From Aeromonas media (lineage in GTDB: Bacteria; Pseudomonadota; Gammaproteobacteria; Enterobacterales; Aeromonadaceae), in contig NZ_CDBZ01000209.1 in assembly GCF_000819985.1 (NCBI RefSeq), forward strand, positions 1 to 64,000: DNA of 64,000 nucleotides, in the 5' to 3' direction. This document shows positions 29,108 to 39,051 of the stretch, piece after piece. The notes under the pieces are model-generated. The model did not search any database, was not told where the DNA came from, and saw only the letters and a program-made list of their open reading frames with translations. Every line of letters starts with the position of its first letter. Position 1 is the first letter of the stretch. The position numbers were made by a program, and so were the translations under genes.

Positions 29108-29884
29108 ATGGATATCCGTACATTGATCGTAGTGGCAGCGCTCTGCGCGCTGCCTGGCTGTGTCACCGAGACCACTTACGCTGGCCAGAATTCTACCCAG
29201 CGTGAAGTGGGTCCCGACTTCAAGGCGGCTGCCCAGACCCGCCTCGATCTGGGTATTCAATATCTGCGTCAGGGCAATGCCGAACAGGCCAAGTTCAACC
29301 TCGATCGGGCCCTCCAGTACGACCCCAGCAACCCTCAGGTGTATATCGGCTTCGCCTATTTCTACCAGCAGGTATCCGATTTCAAGGCGGCCGAAGAGAA
29401 TTACAAGAAGGCACTGGCCATGGATCCGACCAACGCTGACGCGATGAACAACTACGGTGCCTTCCTGTGCAACCGTGGGCGCTTCGACGAGGCGGAGAAG
29501 GCATTCCTGCAGGCGGTCAGCCAGCCGGATTACATCAAGATCGCCGATACCTACGAGAATGCGGCGCTCTGCTCGATGCAAAATCACAGAAATGACAAGG
29601 CCAACGAGTACTATCGTCTGGCCTTGGGGTATAATCCCCGCAATCCAAGGTTATTGCTGGACATGGCCGAGCTTTCCATGAAAGATGGCAAGCTGCCTGA
29701 TGTGCAGTCTTACCTCGCGCGTTTCGCCGACGTGGCAGACGAGAACGAGGAGAGCCTCTGGCTCCGGCTGAGGCTTGCCCAGGCCATGGACAAACCGGCA
29801 TTACTTCACCAATTCGGGACTGAGCTGGTAAGGCAATATCCCACTTCGCAACAAGCCAAGCGTTACTTAGCCAATGACTACTGA
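29108..29884 (+). CDS. pilF: Type IV pilus assembly lipoprotein PilF (PilW)
   Basis: The 258-residue TPR lipoprotein has lipobox ALPGC (Cys18) and six TPR-like repeats (LDLGIQYLRQGNAEQAKFNLDRALQYDPSNP onward). It acts as the pilotin that inserts the PilQ secretin in the outer membrane. Its place between rlmN and rodZ is usual in piliated gammaproteobacteria. The start is uncertain: AGGA is only 1 base before the ATG at 29108, and a TTG at 29093 is in frame. The last 11 bases overlap rodZ. Confidence 0.9.
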   Translation: MDIRTLIVVAALCALPGCVTETTYAGQNSTQREVGPDFKAAAQTRLDLGIQYLRQGNAEQAKFNLDRALQYDPSNPQVYIGFAYFYQQVSDFKAAEENYKKALAMDPTNADAMNNYGAFLCNRGRFDEAEKAFLQAVSQPDYIKIADTYENAALCSMQNHRNDKANEYYRLALGYNPRNPRLLLDMAELSMKDGKLPDVQSYLARFADVADENEESLWLRLRLAQAMDKPALLHQFGTELVRQYPTSQQAKRYLANDY

Positions 29885-30803
29885 ACAGCCACACGATTTC
29901 CAAGACGACTCCCAGGCAGTTGGCCCAGGCCAGCTGCTGCGCAACGCCCGTGAACAGCTCGGCTGGACACGAGAGCAGGTTGCGTCCCGCATTCACCTTC
30001 GTCTGACCCTGATCGCCGCTATCGAATCGGATACCTACGACAAGCACACGTCCCATACCTTCATTCGGGGCTATCTGCGTACTTATGCCAAGCTGGTCGG
30101 CATTCCCGAGGAAACCATACTCGCGGCCTACGACAAGCTGGGGCTGACGCCGCCCGATAACATCGACATGCAGAGCTTCTCCCGCCGCTCCCGCCAGCAA
30201 GCCAACGACAGTCGGCTCAAGGTGGTGACCTGGCTGGTGATCCTGGTACTGATTGCGCTCTCCATCGCCTGGTGGTGGCAGAGTACAGCACGTCGCTCCG
30301 CCGGGGATGAAGCCCTTGCGGCGAGCGAGATGGGCACGGACCCGACCGCGTCGGTCGCCAACGTGACGCCTACGGTGGACGTGGCCGACCCCGTGTTGCC
30401 CGTGGCCTCCGATGCCGTGGCGACTGAGCCTGCGGTGAGTGACGCCGCCGCCACAGCACCGGATGTCGTTGCCGCGACCAGCGCCGCCCTGTCTACCGAG
30501 GCCTCGGCAGCAGAGGCGACCCTGGCGCCGGCAGAGACGGTCGCCACCGAACCTGGCAAGGCGCCCCAGCTCAAGATGAGCTTCACCGCCGACTGCTGGC
30601 TGGATGTCAAGGATGCCAACGGCAAGACCCTGTTCAGCGGTCTGAAGAAGGCGAACGACGAGCTTGTGCTGGAAGGACCCGAGCCACTCAGATTCATCAT
30701 TGGCGCGCCCATGGCGGTCAATCTCGAATACCAGGGCAAGTCCTTCGACATGAGCCGTTACAACAACGGCCGGACTGCTCGCTTCTCACTGCCGCAGGAG
30801 TAA
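29874..30803 (+). CDS. rodZ: Cytoskeleton protein RodZ
   Basis: The 309-residue bitopic membrane protein links MreB to the cell-wall machinery. A helix-turn-helix domain (residues about 20-90, [33 protein letters not shown]) binds MreB. One membrane helix follows (about 115-138, [19 protein letters not shown]). Then come an Ala/Thr/Val-rich low-complexity linker (about 145-235) and a C-terminal periplasmic DUF4115 domain ([21 protein letters not shown]). It overlaps pilF by 11 bases. Confidence 0.96.
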   Translation: MTTEQPHDFQDDSQAVGPGQLLRNAREQLGWTREQVASRIHLRLTLIAAIESDTYDKHTSHTFIRGYLRTYAKLVGIPEETILAAYDKLGLTPPDNIDMQSFSRRSRQQANDSRLKVVTWLVILVLIALSIAWWWQSTARRSAGDEALAASEMGTDPTASVANVTPTVDVADPVLPVASDAVATEPAVSDAAATAPDVVAATSAALSTEASAAEATLAPAETVATEPGKAPQLKMSFTADCWLDVKDANGKTLFSGLKKANDELVLEGPEPLRFIIGAPMAVNLEYQGKSFDMSRYNNGRTARFSLPQE

Positions 30804-30813
30804 TCTGTCCGCC

Positions 30814-31929
30814 ATGTCCGCTCACGAATCCCCCATTATTCGTCGTCAATCCAGGCAGATCATGGTCGGCAACGTGCCGGTTGGGGGCAATGCCCCCATC
30901 ACGGTGCAAACCATGACCAACACCAAGACTACCGATGTTGCCGCCACCGTCGAGCAGATCCAGCGGATCGAGCGGGTCGGTGCTGACATAGTCCGGGTCT
31001 CGGTGCCCACCATGGAAGCGGCGGAAGCCTTCCGGCTCATCAAGCAGCAGACCCGCATTCCCATCGTCGCCGACATCCACTTCGACTACCGTATCGCTCT
31101 GAAAGTGGCCGAGTACGGTGCTGACTGCCTGCGCATCAACCCGGGCAACATCGGCAACGAAGAGCGGGTGCGCGCCGTGGTCGACTGTGCCCGCCATTAC
31201 AACATTCCGATCCGCATCGGCGTTAACGGCGGCTCTCTGGAACGTGACATCCAGGAAAAGTATGGCGAACCGACCCCGGAAGCCCTGCTCGAGTCGGCCA
31301 TGCGCCACGTGGATTACCTGGATCGCCTCAACTTTGAGAACTTCAAGGTGAGCGTCAAGGCCTCCGACGTCTTCCTGGCGGTCGGTGCCTATCGCCTGCT
31401 GGCCAAGCAGATCGACCAGCCGCTGCACCTGGGGATCACCGAGGCGGGCGGATTCCGTGCCGGCGCGGTGAAGTCCGCCATCGGGCTCGGCATGCTGCTG
31501 GCCGATGGCATAGGCGACACCATTCGCATCTCCCTGGCCGCCGATCCGGTGGAAGAGGTGAAGGTGGGTTTCGACATTCTCAAGTCCCTGCGCATCCGCT
31601 CCCGCGGCATCAACTTCATCGCCTGTCCATCCTGCTCCCGTCAGGAGTTCGATGTGATAGGGACGGTGAACGCCCTGGAAGAGCGGCTGGAGGACATCAT
31701 CACCCCGATGGACGTCTCCATCATCGGCTGCGTGGTCAACGGTCCGGGCGAGGCCCTGGTCTCGGATCTAGGCCTTGCCGGTGCTGCCAACAAGAGTGCC
31801 TTCTATGAAGGGGGCCAGCGGGTCGACAGGCTCGACAACAAGGATCTCATCCCCGTGCTGGAGCGCCGCATCCGCGCCCGGGCGGCCATGCTGGATCCCG
31901 CCAACCAGATCCAGGTGGACAAAGGTTGA
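30814..31929 (+). CDS. ispG: 4-hydroxy-3-methylbut-2-enyl diphosphate synthase
   Basis: The 371-residue [4Fe-4S] enzyme carries out the penultimate step of the MEP isoprenoid pathway. The TIM-barrel part includes [15 protein letters not shown] and [12 protein letters not shown]. Cluster ligands are in [12 protein letters not shown] and [12 protein letters not shown]. Its products feed ubiquinone and undecaprenyl synthesis. It lies 10 bases after rodZ. Confidence 0.98.
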   Translation: MSAHESPIIRRQSRQIMVGNVPVGGNAPITVQTMTNTKTTDVAATVEQIQRIERVGADIVRVSVPTMEAAEAFRLIKQQTRIPIVADIHFDYRIALKVAEYGADCLRINPGNIGNEERVRAVVDCARHYNIPIRIGVNGGSLERDIQEKYGEPTPEALLESAMRHVDYLDRLNFENFKVSVKASDVFLAVGAYRLLAKQIDQPLHLGITEAGGFRAGAVKSAIGLGMLLADGIGDTIRISLAADPVEEVKVGFDILKSLRIRSRGINFIACPSCSRQEFDVIGTVNALEERLEDIITPMDVSIIGCVVNGPGEALVSDLGLAGAANKSAFYEGGQRVDRLDNKDLIPVLERRIRARAAMLDPANQIQVDKG

Positions 31930-31937
31930 ACCATGAA

Positions 31938-31962
31938 GGGGCCACCTGGGGTGGCCCCGGCT
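31938..31962 (+). terminator. Hairpin after ispG
   Basis: The stem GGGGCCACC / GGTGGCCCC is followed by GGCTTT. It lies between ispG and the hisS promoter. Confidence 0.65.
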
Positions 31963-32003
31963 TTAGGTTGTTGATTTTACATCCCGCATCCGGGCACCCT
32001 GAT

Positions 32004-32032
32004 TTTACCTCGGGGCCGAAAATCCCTATAAT
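32004..32032 (+). promoter_or_regulatory. Probable hisS promoter
   Basis: TTTACC (32004-32009), a 17-base spacer and a perfect TATAAT (32027-32032) lie 37 bases before the hisS start. Confidence 0.6.
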
Positions 32033-32068
32033 GCGGCCAAATTTTACCTCTTTTTCTCGAGTATCAAC

Positions 32069-33346
32069 GTGGCAAAACAGATCCAAGCTATTCGCGGTAT
32101 GAATGATTGCCTGCCGGAGCAGAGCCCGGTATGGCAGAAAGTGGAACAGATCCTGCGCCAGGTCGTCGCCAGCTACGGCTACAGCGAAGTGCGCATGCCC
32201 ATCGTCGAGCAGACCCATCTGTTCAAGCGCGCCATCGGTGAAGTGACCGACGTGGTCGAAAAAGAGATGTACACCTTTGAAGACCGTAACGGCGACAGCC
32301 TGAGCCTGCGCCCGGAAGGGACAGCCAGCTGCGTGCGTGCCGGTATCGAGCACGGCCTGCTCTACAACCAGGAACGCCGGATGTGGTACATGGGCCCCAT
32401 GTTCCGTCACGAGCGTCCCCAGAAGGGCCGTTATCGCCAGTTCCATCAGTTCGGTGTCGAGCTGTTTGGCATCAACGGGCCGGACATCGATGCCGAGCTG
32501 ATCATGCTGACCCACCGTCTGTGGCGCCTGTTCGGCATCAGCGATCATGTCACCCTGCAGCTCAACACGCTCGGTCAGAGTGAAGAGCGCGCCGCCTACC
32601 GCGATGCCCTGGTCGCCTACCTGGAGCAGTACAAGAGCGAGCTGGACGAAGAGAGCCAGCGCCGCATGTACAGCAACCCGCTGCGGGTGCTCGACTCCAA
32701 GGACGAAAAAGTGCAGGCCATCCTGGTGGGTGCGCCCCGTCTGTTCGATCACCTGGGCGAAGAGAGCCTGGCCCACTTCGAGGGGCTCAAGCGCTTGCTC
32801 GAGTCCGCCGGTATCCAATACGAGGTGAATGAGCGTCTGGTGCGCGGCCTCGACTACTACAACCTCACCGTGTTCGAGTGGGTGACCAACAGCTTGGGTG
32901 CCCAGGGCACCGTCTGTGCCGGTGGTCGTTACGACGGCCTGGTGGAGCAGCTCGGCGGTCAGGCGACCCCGGCCGTGGGCTTTGCCATGGGCATGGAACG
33001 TCTAGTGCTGATGCTCGACACCCTCGAGCTCAACGCCGATATCCGCCCGGCGGTGGATGTCTATCTGGCCATGGTGGGCGAGGGGACAGAGCAGGCTGGT
33101 TTCCAGCTTGCCGAGCGGCTGCGCGACGCCCTGCCGGACCTGCGTCTGATGAGCCACTGCGGCGGCGGCAACTTCAAGAAACAACTCAAGCGTGCCGACA
33201 AGAGCGGCGCGGCCATTGCCCTGATCCTCGGCGAGACCGAGGTGCAAAGCGGGGAGATCACCATCAAATATCTGCGTGGCCAGGCCGAGCAACAGACCGT
33301 CTCGGTCGATGCCGCCATCGCCCTGCTGGCAGCTAAAGGAGAGTAA
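32069..33346 (+). CDS. hisS: Histidyl-tRNA synthetase
   Basis: The 425-residue class II synthetase charges tRNA-His. Motif 2 is seen in [26 protein letters not shown]. The histidine-specific segment [15 protein letters not shown] and the motif 3 region [12 protein letters not shown] are intact. The C-terminal anticodon-binding domain starts near residue 330. It starts with GTG at 32069. The order hisS-yfgM-bamB-der matches E. coli. Confidence 0.98.
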   Translation: MAKQIQAIRGMNDCLPEQSPVWQKVEQILRQVVASYGYSEVRMPIVEQTHLFKRAIGEVTDVVEKEMYTFEDRNGDSLSLRPEGTASCVRAGIEHGLLYNQERRMWYMGPMFRHERPQKGRYRQFHQFGVELFGINGPDIDAELIMLTHRLWRLFGISDHVTLQLNTLGQSEERAAYRDALVAYLEQYKSELDEESQRRMYSNPLRVLDSKDEKVQAILVGAPRLFDHLGEESLAHFEGLKRLLESAGIQYEVNERLVRGLDYYNLTVFEWVTNSLGAQGTVCAGGRYDGLVEQLGGQATPAVGFAMGMERLVLMLDTLELNADIRPAVDVYLAMVGEGTEQAGFQLAERLRDALPDLRLMSHCGGGNFKKQLKRADKSGAAIALILGETEVQSGEITIKYLRGQAEQQTVSVDAAIALLAAKGE

Positions 33347-33349
33347 GCT

Positions 33350-34000
33350 GTGGAAGTGTATACCACTGAAGAACAACAGGTTGAGGTCATCAAGAGCTGG
33401 TGGAAAGAGAACGGCACCTCGGTACTCGCCGGGACCGTGATCGGTCTGGTCGGCCTCTTTGGCTGGCGTTACTACAACGAGCTGCAGCAGACCAACCAGG
33501 AAGCCGCCTCCCAGGCTTACAACGCCATGACAGCCCAGCTCGCCAAGGGTGACGATGCCGCCCTTGAGCAGGCCAAGAGCTTCATCAGCGCCCATCAGGG
33601 CGACGCCTATGCGGAGCTGGCCGCCCTGCAACTGGCCGCGGCTGCGGTCAAGGCGGGCAAGCTGGATCTGGCTGCCGAGCAGCTGACCCTGGTGGCCGCG
33701 AGTGGCGACGAGAGCATCAAGCCCATCGCCGCCCTGCGCCTGGCCCGGGTGCTCAAGGATCAGGGCAAGGCTGACGAGGCTCTGGCCCAGCTTGGCAAGA
33801 TCAACAACGATGCCTTCAAGGCCCAGGTAGCGGAAGTGCGTGGTGATGTGCTGCTGGGTCAGGGCAAGCCCGAAGAGGCGCGCGATGCCTATCAGGTGGC
33901 GGCCGATGCCGGCGGCCTGCAGAGCAGCGCCGAGCTCAAGCTGAAGATGGACGATCTGGCGCTGCCAGCGGTGACAGCGGGTGAGGCTCCGGATGCGTAA
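33350..34000 (+). CDS. yfgM: Ancillary SecYEG translocon subunit YfgM
   Basis: The 216-residue protein has a short cytoplasmic N-terminus, one membrane helix (about residues 24-41, TSVLAGTVIGLVGLFGWRYY) and a periplasmic TPR-like domain rich in Ala and Leu. It works with PpiD at SecYEG. The start is a GTG 3 bases after the hisS stop. Its end overlaps bamB. Confidence 0.94.
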   Translation: MEVYTTEEQQVEVIKSWWKENGTSVLAGTVIGLVGLFGWRYYNELQQTNQEAASQAYNAMTAQLAKGDDAALEQAKSFISAHQGDAYAELAALQLAAAAVKAGKLDLAAEQLTLVAASGDESIKPIAALRLARVLKDQGKADEALAQLGKINNDAFKAQVAEVRGDVLLGQGKPEEARDAYQVAADAGGLQSSAELKLKMDDLALPAVTAGEAPDA

Positions 34001-35177
34001 TCTGTACAAGAAAATGGCGCTGGGGGTGGCAGTTTCCCTGGCCCTGCAGGGCTGCTCCCTGTTCAGTTCCGAGGAAGACTTGACCCCGATGGCGCCCCTG
34101 CCCGTGGTCGAGTCCGCCTTCACGGCCGACACGGTCTGGTCTTCCTCCGTCGGCGATGGCATCGGTGATTTCTACTCCCAGTTGCAACCCGTGGTGGAAG
34201 AGGATCACATCTATGCCGCCGCCCGTGATGGCGACGTGACCGCCTTCGATCGCAACAGTGGCGAGACCCTGTGGAGCGTGGATCTGGCGGATCTGCCCAT
34301 CAACGCCGACAAACGCAGCGCCCGTCTCTCCGGCGGTCTGGTCTCGCGCTATGGCAAGTTGTTCCTCGGCTCCGAGAACGGGGTGGTCTACGCCCTGAAC
34401 GAAGCGAACGGGGAAGTGCTGTGGCAGACCACTGTCCCCGGTGAAGTGGTGGCGAGCCCCGCCGTCGAAGATGGTCGCGTGGTGGTACTGACCACCTCGG
34501 GTCGTCTGGTGGCGCTCGACACCGATGAGGGCAAGTTGCAGTGGACCCTGTCCGAAGAGCAGCCGCCCCTGACTCTGCGCAGTGCCGGGACCCCGGTCAT
34601 CACCAATGGCGCCGTGCTCTATGGCCGTGCCGATGGCAAGGTGGGCATCGCCCTGCTGAGCAACGGCCAGCCGGTGCGCCAGTCCAAGGTGGCTGACCCG
34701 CGCGGCGCCACCGAGCTGGACCGCATGGTCGACGTGGACGCCAGCCCGCTGATTGCCGGTGATGAGCTCTACGCCATCGCCTACAATGGCCAGCTGATGG
34801 CCCGCAAGCTGATGACCGGTGACGAGGTGTGGAAGCGCAAGTATTCCGGCTACCGCGACATGGCGGTGACCGGCAATGCCATCGTGCTGACCGATAACCG
34901 CAGCCATCTGTTTGCGGTCGATCGTCGCAATGGACTCGAGCTGTGGTCCAACACCCAGCTGGAAAACCGCACCGTGACCGCCCCCGTCGTCCTGGGTGAC
35001 TATGTGGTGGTCGGCGATGTGGAAGGCTACCTGTATTGGCTGGATCGTACCGACGGGTCCATCAAGGCCATGCAGCAGCTCGACAGCAGTGGTCTCTATG
35101 CCGCGCCCTTGGTGGACGGTGACACCCTGTATGTGCAGAGCCGTGGCGGCAAGTTGTACGCAATCAAGCGTCCCTGA
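33993..35177 (+). CDS. bamB: Outer-membrane assembly lipoprotein BamB
   Basis: The 394-residue lipoprotein has lipobox ALQGC (Cys19) and an eight-bladed PQQ-type beta-propeller, seen as recurring Asp-rich Trp motifs ([40 protein letters not shown]). It assists BamA in beta-barrel insertion. The ATG at 33993 overlaps the yfgM stop by 8 bases. Confidence 0.97.
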   Translation: MRNLYKKMALGVAVSLALQGCSLFSSEEDLTPMAPLPVVESAFTADTVWSSSVGDGIGDFYSQLQPVVEEDHIYAAARDGDVTAFDRNSGETLWSVDLADLPINADKRSARLSGGLVSRYGKLFLGSENGVVYALNEANGEVLWQTTVPGEVVASPAVEDGRVVVLTTSGRLVALDTDEGKLQWTLSEEQPPLTLRSAGTPVITNGAVLYGRADGKVGIALLSNGQPVRQSKVADPRGATELDRMVDVDASPLIAGDELYAIAYNGQLMARKLMTGDEVWKRKYSGYRDMAVTGNAIVLTDNRSHLFAVDRRNGLELWSNTQLENRTVTAPVVLGDYVVVGDVEGYLYWLDRTDGSIKAMQQLDSSGLYAAPLVDGDTLYVQSRGGKLYAIKRP

Positions 35178-35199
35178 TCGCCCGTCAATCTGAATATCC

Positions 35200-35225
35200 G
35201 GCTCCTGGTCTTCGGACCCGGAGCC
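35200..35225 (+). terminator. Hairpin with a UUCG tetraloop between bamB and der
   Basis: GGCTCC and GGAGCC form the outer stem and GGTC-TTCG-GACC the inner stem. The stable UUCG loop and the TTT that follows suggest a terminator or attenuator ahead of der. Confidence 0.75.
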
Positions 35226-35251
35226 TTTGTCGTCTTGAGAATGAGGCTTTT

Positions 35252-36748
35252 ATGACTCCTGTAGTAGCCCTGGTGGGCCGCCCCAACGTGGGGAAATCCA
35301 CCCTGTTTAACCGCCTGACCCGTACCCGGGATGCCTTGGTTGCCGATTTCCCCGGCCTGACCCGGGATCGTAAATACGGCCAGGCGAAGTTGGGCGAGCT
35401 GGAATTTATCGTGGTCGATACCGGCGGTATCGATGGCACCGAGGAGGGGATCGAGCTGAAGATGGCCGAGCAGTCCCTGTTGGCCATCGAGGAAGCTGAT
35501 GTGGTGCTGTTCATGGTGGATGCCCGTGCCGGTTTGACCGCAGCGGATCAGGCCATCGCCGAGCACCTGCGCAAGACCCACAAGAAGGTGTTCCTGGTCG
35601 CCAACAAGACCGATGGCATCGACGGTGACTCCGCCGTGTCCGAGTTCTACGGTCTGGCGCTGGGGGAGGTCTACCAGATCGCCGCCGCCCATGGCCGTGG
35701 CGTGTTGAGCCTGCTGGAGCTGGCGCTGGCTCCCCACCTTGAGACCCTGGTCGAGGCCGCCGAAGAAGAGACGCAGGAAGAGGAGGACTTCGACGAAGAA
35801 GCCCTGCTGCGCATGGTGGCCGCCGGTGATCTCGACACCCGGGAAGACACCAAGGAGACCCCGTTTGCCGACCTGCCCATCAAGTTCGCCATCGTCGGTC
35901 GCCCCAACGTCGGCAAGTCGACCCTGACCAACCGCATGCTGGGTGAAGACCGGGTCATCGTCTATGACATGCCGGGTACCACCCGCGACTCCGTCTACAT
36001 CCCCATGGAGCGTGACGAGCAGAAGTACGTGGTCATCGACACCGCCGGCGTGCGCCGTCGTGGCAAGGTGCACGAGACGGTGGAGAAGTTCTCCGTCATC
36101 AAGACGCTCAAGGCGATTGAAGATGCCAACGTCTGCCTGCTGGTGATCGACGCGCGCGAGACCATCACGGATCAGGACTTGAGCATCCTTGGCTTCGTCC
36201 TCCACAGCGGCCGCTCCGTGGTGCTGGTGGTGAACAAGTGGGACGGTCTGGATCAGAAGGTGAAAGAGGACGTCAAGAACGAGCTGGACCGTCGTCTGGG
36301 CTTCATCGATTTCGCCCGCGTCCACTTCATCTCCGCCCTGCACGGTAGCGGTGTCGGCCATCTGTTCGAGTCCATCAACGAGGCTTACCAGTCCGCCACC
36401 CGTCGTACCAGCACCGCCATGCTGACCCGCATCATGCAGATGGCGCAGGAAGACCACCAGCCACCGATGGTGAATGGTCGCCGCGTCAAGCTCAAGTATG
36501 CCCACGCCGGTGGCTACAACCCGCCGCGCATCGTGATCCACGGCAACCAGCTGAACGACTTGCCGGACTCCTACAAGCGGTATCTCATCAACTACTTCCG
36601 CAAGTCCCTAAAGATCATGGGGACCCCGATCAGGGTCGAGTTCCAGGAATCGGTCAACCCGTTCGAGGGCAAGAAGAACACCCTGACTCTGAGCCAGGAG
36701 CGGCAACGGGATCGCCTGCTCAAGGCGAAGAACAAGAGCAAGAAATAA
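35252..36748 (+). CDS. der: Ribosome-assembly GTPase Der (EngA)
   Basis: The 498-residue protein has two tandem G domains and a KH-like C-terminus and is needed for 50S subunit maturation. [12 protein letters not shown] (about residue 9) and [12 protein letters not shown] (about 219) are the two P-loops. NKTDG and NKWDG are the matching G4 motifs. An acidic linker (about 168-195, [15 protein letters not shown]) joins the domains. The KH-like part starts near residue 395. Confidence 0.98.
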   Translation: MTPVVALVGRPNVGKSTLFNRLTRTRDALVADFPGLTRDRKYGQAKLGELEFIVVDTGGIDGTEEGIELKMAEQSLLAIEEADVVLFMVDARAGLTAADQAIAEHLRKTHKKVFLVANKTDGIDGDSAVSEFYGLALGEVYQIAAAHGRGVLSLLELALAPHLETLVEAAEEETQEEEDFDEEALLRMVAAGDLDTREDTKETPFADLPIKFAIVGRPNVGKSTLTNRMLGEDRVIVYDMPGTTRDSVYIPMERDEQKYVVIDTAGVRRRGKVHETVEKFSVIKTLKAIEDANVCLLVIDARETITDQDLSILGFVLHSGRSVVLVVNKWDGLDQKVKEDVKNELDRRLGFIDFARVHFISALHGSGVGHLFESINEAYQSATRRTSTAMLTRIMQMAQEDHQPPMVNGRRVKLKYAHAGGYNPPRIVIHGNQLNDLPDSYKRYLINYFRKSLKIMGTPIRVEFQESVNPFEGKKNTLTLSQERQRDRLLKAKNKSKK

Positions 36749-36754
36749 GCCCTG

Positions 36755-36783
36755 ACGGCTGCCCCGGTGGCAGCCGTTTTTTT
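36755..36783 (+). terminator. Terminator after der
   Basis: The stem ACGGCTGCC / GGCAGCCGT is followed by seven T. Confidence 0.92.
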
Positions 36784-36835
36784 ATCTGCAAGATGAGAGG
36801 TGAGCCCAGCGCTCATGCCCTGAGAGGAGATGACC

Positions 36836-37066
36836 ATGAGTCTCTTGACATGCCCGGCCTGCCACGCCGAGCTGGACAGCCGCAGTGCGGAGGCGAGCTG
36901 CGGCCAGTGCCATGCCAACTATCGGATCCGGGCGCTGTGCCCTACCTGCCAGCATGAGCTTGAACGGCTCAGGGCATGTGGCGCCGTGGATTACTTCTGC
37001 CACCACTGCAACAGCCTCATCTCCAAACGTACTGTCCAGTTTGAGCTGACGCCGGTCGAGGCATAA
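36836..37066 (+). CDS. yfgJ: Zinc-ribbon protein YfgJ
   Basis: The 76-residue protein is built from Cys pairs in zinc-ribbon spacing: CPACHAEL, CGQCHANY, CPTCQHEL and CHHCNSL. The core ACGAVDYFC and the tail LISKRTVQFEL match E. coli YfgJ. The function is unknown. The ATG at 36836 has GAGAGGA 7 bases before it; an ATG two codons upstream is too close to that site. The position after der is as in E. coli. Confidence 0.88.
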   Translation: MSLLTCPACHAELDSRSAEASCGQCHANYRIRALCPTCQHELERLRACGAVDYFCHHCNSLISKRTVQFELTPVEA

Positions 37067-37076
37067 AAAGGCATTA

Positions 37077-37101
37077 AAAAACCCGGCCTTGGCCGGGTTT
37101 A
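37077..37101. terminator. Bidirectional terminator between yfgJ and a small basic gene
   Basis: The stem AACCCGGCC / GGCCGGGTT has A runs before it and TTTA after it. It serves yfgJ on the plus strand and the 48-codon frame on the minus strand. Confidence 0.88.
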
Positions 37102-37245
37102 TGCTGTGTGCTCCGCAATCAGCAAGGTGTAGGAGCGGTTTCGGTGCCATATCTTGCGTTTCATGTCGGCCAGTTTCAGCTTGCGTCTGGGGCTCCAGGC
37201 GCATCTGGTCTTTCTGGTCAACGTGGCTCTTCTGCGTGTTCGCAT
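37099..37245 (-). CDS. Small, very basic protein (48 aa) of unknown function
   Basis: The frame starts MRTRRRATLTRKTRCAWSPR and ends LLIAEHTA. About a third of the residues are Arg or Lys. A strong ribosome site (GGGAGG) lies about 8 bases before the ATG at 37245, and an intrinsic terminator directly follows the stop, which makes a real gene likely despite the size. An in-frame ATG seven codons upstream lacks a comparable signal. The charge suggests nucleic-acid or ribosome binding; that is inference only. It lies downstream of mltF in the same direction. Confidence 0.6.
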   Translation of the reverse strand: MRTRRRATLTRKTRCAWSPRRKLKLADMKRKIWHRNRSYTLLIAEHTA

Positions 37246-37408
37246 CTGGTTTTCCTCCCTGGTCATCCCGGCGACGCTGACAGCCCTGACATAGGGGGCC
37301 ATCGGTGTCGCAAGTTGATGAATATATTGCAACAAGCCTCTCTCAGACAGGCTTGGGTCTGGGAGGATGGTAACAGAGAATTTCCCCAGACGACACACCC
37401 GGCAGGGC

Positions 37409-38902
37409 TCAGGGGGTGATGATCTGCTTGACCACTTCGGCGATGATGGCGGGGCGCTCTGCCGGGGCGGCCGGCTCGCTGCCGTCGTCCTCGTCCAGGG
37501 TTTCGCGGCGATGAGCCTTCTGTTGCTCGTTGTCGAGCCACAGCAGGCTCTGGTAGTACTGGCGCACGTTGTTGACATAGTTGCGCGCCTCGCCACCCCG
37601 GGCATAGCCATAGCGTACCTTGCGATGCCAGCGTGACTGCTGCAGCAGGGGCAGCACCTCTTTCACGTCCCCCCAGGCATCGGGGTTCTTGCCGAGCTCC
37701 TTGGTCAGGCGACGGGCATCCATCATGTGGCCATAGCCGATGTTGTAGGCGGTGAGGGCAAACCACACCTTCTCGTCGGCCGGTACCGAGTCGGGCACCT
37801 TCTCCATCATCTCCTGCAGGTAGCGGGCGCCCCCCTTGATGCTCTCCTCCGGGTGCAGCCTGTCATTCACCCCCATCGCCTTGGCGGTAGGGCCGGTGAG
37901 CATCATCATGCCGCGCACCCCGGTGTAGGAGCGAGCCTGAGGATCCCAGTGGGACTCCTGATAGCTGATGGCGGCCAGCAGGCGCCAGTCGATCTCCTTG
38001 GCGTGAGTCTGGAACAGATCCTGGTACTTGGGCAGCAGGCTCTTGGCCCGCTGCAGGAAGGTGCGGGTGTCGACGAAATCGAAGTTCTGCACGTGGCCAA
38101 AGTACTTTTCGTCGAGCTTGGCGATGGAGCCATCCATGAAGCGCTGACCGAAGAAGTCGATGATGCTGGCATAGAGGCTGTCATCGGGCAGCTTGGTCAT
38201 GGCCCAGGCCACGGTCTGCTTGCTGGCGAGGGTCAGCCCCTCGGTGAGCTCGGGGTAGTAACGCTGGGTGCGGGCCAGTACGGTGTCCTGCACCACTGTG
38301 TAGTCCACCTCGCCGTCGGCGACCTGCTTGAGCAGCTCCTCCACATCGGCATCGCGGTTGATGCGCCAGTTCAGATTGGGGTACTGGCTGGCCATCTCCT
38401 TCATCAGGTCCTCACCGGTGGAGCCGGCAGGCACCACTATGGTGCCCTTGATGTCGCCGAGATCTTTGGGCCTGGGGGAGCCGTTGCGATAGACCAGCTT
38501 GGGGGATACCTGGTAGAAGCCCGGGCCGAAGCGAAACAGCTTGCGTCGCTCCGGAGTCACGACGATGGCGGCGGCGGCGAGATCCAGCTTGCCCTTTTGC
38601 AGTTGCTCGACCAGCTCGGCGGTGGAGTAGGCCGGGACTATGGTCAGCTTGACCCCCAGCCAGTCGGCATAGTGCTGCGCCAGCTCGTAATCGAACCCCT
38701 GGGCGGTGTCGTCGCGCTGGTAATAGGAGGTGGGACCATAAAGGGTGCCAACACGGATCTCGCCCCGTTGGCGGATCTGCTCCAGCTGGCTGGAGGGGGA
38801 ATAGAAGTCACAGCCGGCCAGGGCCAGCGTCAACAACATCCCGATAAACAGTCGAAAAATGCAGCGCAAGTAGGTGAGTACCCTTGTTGAAAAAATCGGC
38901 AT
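37409..38902 (-). CDS. mltF: Membrane-bound lytic murein transglycosylase F
   Basis: The 497-residue outer-membrane lipoprotein has lipobox ALAGC (Cys31). An amino-acid-binding-like domain (about residues 42-270, SBP_bac_3 type, GEIRVGTLYGPTSYY) precedes an SLT domain with the catalytic Glu in ISYQESHWDPQARS and the family GVRGMMMLT and AYNIGYGHMMDAR motifs. It cleaves glycan strands to 1,6-anhydro products. It is divergent from purL; in E. coli mltF and purL are likewise neighbours. Confidence 0.96.
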   Translation of the reverse strand: MPIFSTRVLTYLRCIFRLFIGMLLTLALAGCDFYSPSSQLEQIRQRGEIRVGTLYGPTSYYQRDDTAQGFDYELAQHYADWLGVKLTIVPAYSTAELVEQLQKGKLDLAAAAIVVTPERRKLFRFGPGFYQVSPKLVYRNGSPRPKDLGDIKGTIVVPAGSTGEDLMKEMASQYPNLNWRINRDADVEELLKQVADGEVDYTVVQDTVLARTQRYYPELTEGLTLASKQTVAWAMTKLPDDSLYASIIDFFGQRFMDGSIAKLDEKYFGHVQNFDFVDTRTFLQRAKSLLPKYQDLFQTHAKEIDWRLLAAISYQESHWDPQARSYTGVRGMMMLTGPTAKAMGVNDRLHPEESIKGGARYLQEMMEKVPDSVPADEKVWFALTAYNIGYGHMMDARRLTKELGKNPDAWGDVKEVLPLLQQSRWHRKVRYGYARGGEARNYVNNVRQYYQSLLWLDNEQQKAHRRETLDEDDGSEPAAPAERPAIIAEVVKQIITP

Positions 38903-38963
38903 TTGTCAAAAAAGAGGCACCTTTATACCAGAGACGGTGGAGGGAGTCACATCGTGGGAGATG

Positions 38964-39002
38964 AGAAAAACGTTTGTTCGCGATGGGCCTGATCCCTATA
39001 AT
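38964..39002 (+). promoter_or_regulatory. purL promoter with an overlapping PurR-like operator
   Basis: TTGTTC (38974-38979), a 17-base spacer and a perfect TATAAT (38997-39002) lie 50 bases before the purL ATG. A PurR-like palindrome (AGAAAAAC-GTTTGTTC, 38964-38979) overlaps the -35 box. Its central ten bases, AAAAC-GTTTG, agree with the PurR consensus at nearly all positions while the outer ones do not. Purine repression is inferred. Confidence 0.65.
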
Positions 39003-39051
39003 ACGCGCGTCTCAAATCCCCCCACACTCTAAAACTTGGTGAGAAAGGTAT

